From: Paraburkholderia phytofirmans OLGA172
GTDB lineage: Bacteria; Pseudomonadota; Gammaproteobacteria; Burkholderiales; Burkholderiaceae
Direction of reading: 5' to 3'
Assembly (NCBI RefSeq): GCF_001634365.1
Contig: NZ_CP014578.1
Coordinates: 1,798,001-1,862,000 of the forward strand
DNA: 64,000 bases
Shown: in pieces, positions 61,787 through 64,000 of the stretch
How the letters are laid out: every line of letters starts with the position of its first letter
How positions within the stretch are numbered: the first letter of the stretch is position 1
Translations under genes and position numbers: made by a program
The notes under the pieces: model-generated
Told to the model about the DNA's origin: nothing
Database searches by the model: none
The model's input: the letters and a program-made list of their open reading frames with translations, nothing else

Positions 61787-62044
61787 TTAGTGCGTGGCCT
61801 GCGGGACGTCGAGGATCAGGATGATGGTCCAGTCGGCATCGCCATCGTGGTGATACTGGCGCTCCGCGACGATGAACGGTTGCTGCTTGCCGTCCGGGCC
61901 AAGAAACAGCACGTCGCCTTCCATCGGCAGGCATTCGACGGGCGGCAGCGCGAGGAACGCTTCCTGACCGCCGCGCGGCATCAGTTTTTCGATTTTGCGA
62001 GATGCTGCTTCAGTCCATTCGATATCTAGCTGAATGTTGCTCAT
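61787..62044 (-). CDS. Small conserved protein of unknown function
   Basis: 85 residues starting MSNIQLDIEWTEAASRKIEK at the ATG at 62044, which has a good GGAGG site. It contains a Pro/Gly-containing middle (LPPVECLPMEGDVLFLGPDG) and an acidic C-terminal strand (DADWTIILILDV). No known domain recognised. Confidence 0.65.
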   Translation of the reverse strand: MSNIQLDIEWTEAASRKIEKLMPRGGQEAFLALPPVECLPMEGDVLFLGPDGKQQPFIVAERQYHHDGDADWTIILILDVPQATH

Positions 62045-62165
62045 GCTGTCCTCCGCACCAAGGTGCGCACAGGTTAGGGGGATGCCGGCTGGGCGCCGGC
62101 CGGTGCGCGACTTTAGCATAACGTCAGCGGTGCGCAGCGGGCCTGCAGCAAGTTCATTAGACAAC

Positions 62166-62202
62166 AAAAAAGCCGAAACCGGCGGTGCCAGCTTCGGCTT
62201 TT
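62166..62202 (-). terminator. Rho-independent terminator
   Basis: Stem AAAAGCCGAA / TTCGGCTTTT (arms 62168-62177 and 62193-62202). On the minus strand the hairpin is followed by a run of T residues, which makes it a good terminator for the small secreted-protein gene that ends at 62244. It could act in both directions. Confidence 0.8.
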
Positions 62203-62243
62203 CACCTTCGCGGCGAGACAACGGGTGATGCTGTCAGTTGCGC

Positions 62244-62486
62244 TTACGAACTGGCGGCCATCGGTTTGGCGGCCTTCTTGTGATGCGGCGCCATCTTGTG
62301 ATGTTTTTCCGGCATAGCCGGTGCGCTTTCCATTGCTTGCTGGCGGTTTTGCAAATCTTGCGCGCGTTGCTCGACGTCGGCGGCCTTAGCCGGATCGGTG
62401 CTCATCATGACGCCGCTGTCCTGCGCATAGGCCGCGCCCGTTACGGCACCGAGGGAAACCAGGATCGCCAGGGACACTTTCTTCAT
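62244..62486 (-). CDS. Small secreted His-rich protein
   Basis: 80 residues. A signal peptide (MKKVSLAILVSLGAVTGAAY, cleaved after AYA) leads to a short mature region ending in a Lys/His-rich stretch (EKHHKMAPHHKKAAKPMA) that could bind metal. The ATG at 62486 has a perfect CGGAGGT site; the frame is open to 62600 but the upstream part is unrelated. Function unknown. Followed by a clear terminator. Confidence 0.72.
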   Translation of the reverse strand: MKKVSLAILVSLGAVTGAAYAQDSGVMMSTDPAKAADVEQRAQDLQNRQQAMESAPAMPEKHHKMAPHHKKAAKPMAASS

Positions 62487-62730
62487 TGTTACCTCCGCAG
62501 AGTGGTTATGGACCCGAATATGTGCCTGTCCAACAGGAAAGACAATGCATTCTAGCCAGCAATATCCGCCCCAGCGGACGTTTTGTAACTGCAATGACAA
62601 TTAGTTACATCTTGTTACGTTCAATCCACAGTCGTTGTCGATAACGATCTCGCGTCGAGCCGATAGTGCGTTGTCGATAGAAAGAATATTCGTATCTCTA
62701 AATAAATTGATTCGTCACGGCGTGTGAGAT

Positions 62731-63519
62731 TCAGAACCATCCGATTGCACGATAGACATGAAATTGCGCGATTCCAATCAGTTCGTGTAGCGCAATCTCC
62801 GCACTCGCCAGATTGTCATAATGCGGTAGTACACCGAGACGTGCGCGCCGCGCGTTCGAGATCAACGGCTGTGGCGAGAGGCCGAAACAATGGAAGTCGA
62901 GCAAGGCGCGCGGCATCTGATACGCGGAAGTGACGAGGATCAGGGAATCGTAACGTGACCGTTCGAGAATAGCCGAGACGTTGCGCGCGTTTTCGTAAGT
63001 CGTGCGGCTGCTGTTTTCCAGCACGATGTCCGTACGCGGTACCTGTTTGCGCAGCAGGTAAGGCAAATAGGTGTCCGCTTCGGTTGCGGCACGCCGCTGC
63101 GGATTGCCGCCGCTCACGATCACCTGACACGTGGCTGCCGTACGCTTGCAGGCTGCATAGTTCTCGGCGCTCACTGCGATGCGCGCGAGCACGTCGGGCG
63201 GCGGCACGAGGACGTCGTTGGCGTCGTAGATGGTGCCGCCGCCGAGCAAGATGATCGCGGTGCGCGGCGCGAAGCTGGCAGGCGTGTCGGTCTGCCGATA
63301 CGGCTGCGCCAATTCCAGCAATGGAGCAGTCAGCCAGCCGGCGGCGAGCAGCCAGAACAGGGCGATCGTGACAATGGCGAGAGGCCGGCGAGCGCGTTTC
63401 CATAGCAGGATTGCTGCAAAAAAAAGCGCTAATAAAGTGAATAGAATCAATTTAAATGGGGTAACGTATGACTTTCGGGATGAATCTATGGGCCTGCTAT
63501 CGCGCCGCAGCGGTTGCAT
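62731..63519 (-). CDS. YdcF/ElyC-type (DUF218) membrane protein
   Basis: 262 residues. Two N-terminal membrane helices (LILFTLLALFFAAILLW and LAIVTIALFWLLAAGWL) precede the DUF218 domain with AIILLGGGTIYDAN, CQVIVSGGNPQRRAATEADT, VLENSSRTTYENARN and ILVTSAYQMPRAL. E. coli ElyC in this family affects peptidoglycan and envelope-lipid carrier metabolism. The start at 63519 is the only in-frame ATG before the first helix; it has a weak ribosome-binding site, so the true start is not certain. Confidence 0.83.
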   Translation of the reverse strand: MQPLRRDSRPIDSSRKSYVTPFKLILFTLLALFFAAILLWKRARRPLAIVTIALFWLLAAGWLTAPLLELAQPYRQTDTPASFAPRTAIILLGGGTIYDANDVLVPPPDVLARIAVSAENYAACKRTAATCQVIVSGGNPQRRAATEADTYLPYLLRKQVPRTDIVLENSSRTTYENARNVSAILERSRYDSLILVTSAYQMPRALLDFHCFGLSPQPLISNARRARLGVLPHYDNLASAEIALHELIGIAQFHVYRAIGWF

Positions 63520-63716
63520 CGCCGGCCTGTAGAGAGAACGCTAACATGCCGTTCAGACGGGGGTTCCGAAAACGAGACGAGGCAGCACCTGGCGGAATTC
63601 GGCGGCGTGGCACGCCGCCTGCTTCCAGCCAAGGGCGGGTGCCATGCGCGTCACTGGTGGCGCGGTGATGCGTTGGGCATTGATGTGTCATAGCTGCACT
63701 TTAAGAAAGAAGTGAG

Positions 63717-64000
63717 ATGACCACGTATTCCAACGAAGCGGTACTTGAAGCGCTGCGGCGGGCGCAATATCGCCAGGTCCCATGGGCCAGACGGCCGAGT
63801 GTATTCCAATATCTTCGCGCGTTAGGCCTGATGGACACTGTTCGGCAGCGAACTGTCGCTCCGGCTCCGGGTTTTCACGCGCCTGTCGATATCGCCGTGC
63901 TCACCGAGCGCGGCAGGGCCGAGTTTGCGAGACTCGCGCACGACGAACGCCAGCTGAGCTGGACCGCACAGCGAATGAACGACTACGTCGTTGCGACAGC
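63717..64000 (+). CDS. Unidentified protein, 3' end outside window
   Basis: An open frame from an ATG at 63717 (MTTYSNEAVLEALRRAQYRQ) continues to the last base, giving 94 residues. It is preceded by a purine-rich stretch (AAGAAAGAAGTGAG). The sequence looks helical with a possible winged-helix character (PSVFQYLRALGLMD, VLTERGRAEFARLA), but I recognise no family. Confidence 0.5.
   Translation, partial: MTTYSNEAVLEALRRAQYRQVPWARRPSVFQYLRALGLMDTVRQRTVAPAPGFHAPVDIAVLTERGRAEFARLAHDERQLSWTAQRMNDYVVAT

Overview
The window looks like a chromosomal segment of a high-GC betaproteobacterium of the Burkholderia/Paraburkholderia type. Reasons are the strong G/C third-position bias, the dense operon packing with ATGA overlaps, the NodT-type RND efflux partner, the complete recCBD operon, the crcB/DUF190 pair and the catabolic and sulfonate gene sets typical of that group. 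No rRNA, tRNA, CRISPR array, prophage or intact insertion sequence was seen.

Layout. 1-3135: 3' part of an RND efflux pump gene plus its outer-membrane lipoprotein. 3256-17822: an aromatic-type catabolic island. A TetR regulator is divergent from an FAD aromatic hydroxylase, an extradiol-type dioxygenase, an FAH-family hydrolase and an acyl-CoA synthetase. These are followed by a small conserved protein, an OmpW-type channel, a two-subunit molybdenum hydroxylase/transhydroxylase, a broken alcohol/quinone dehydrogenase remnant, a crotonase with a dienoyl-CoA isomerase triad, a decayed IS3 transposase fragment and a LysR regulator. 17941-21134: E1alpha, E1beta and E2 of a 2-oxoacid dehydrogenase. 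21159-24735: an EF-G-like GTPase, a YbaK-type deacylase and a triple-BON protein. 24813-29314: a secreted TPR protein with an exact 46-residue repeat, a patatin phospholipase and a diguanylate cyclase. 29884-36198: a sulfonate/sulfate-ester sulfur-scavenging set (flavin monooxygenase; TauD/AtsK dioxygenase; ABC transporter with two permeases). 36487-38284: DUF1801, the fluoride exporter crcB with a fluoride riboswitch, DUF190 and a truncated ammonium transporter. 38473-48672: CHASE3 histidine kinase, DJ-1/PfpI protein, lipoprotein, MscS channel, cysteine dioxygenase with a divergent Lrp regulator, and a FUSC transporter. 48867-58068: recC-recB-recD. 58230-64000: membrane protein, ArfB, EAL phosphodiesterase, small monooxygenase, small proteins, a YdcF/ElyC-type protein and a gene cut by the window end.

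How genes work together. The catabolic island holds the parts for ring hydroxylation (one O2-dependent flavoenzyme and one water-using Mo enzyme), ring cleavage, C-C bond hydrolysis, CoA activation and double-bond isomerisation. The 2-oxoacid dehydrogenase next to it could oxidise a released keto acid. The first operon has a near-consensus promoter overlapped by two inverted repeats and facing the TetR promoter, so TetR repression with an aromatic inducer is the simplest model. The sulfur locus would bring in organosulfur compounds and release sulfite or sulfate. The crcB and DUF190 genes form a fluoride-resistance pair.

The best candidate for something undescribed is the Mo-enzyme pair at 11452-15304. 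It resembles pyrogallol-phloroglucinol transhydroxylase and resorcinol hydroxylase, but carries an SCP2-like N-terminal domain and a small subunit that has lost, in a coordinated way, the cysteines of one iron-sulfur cluster. Second-tier observations are a three-fold DDLF insertion in RecD and short-period tandem repeats in three successive convergent gene spacers.
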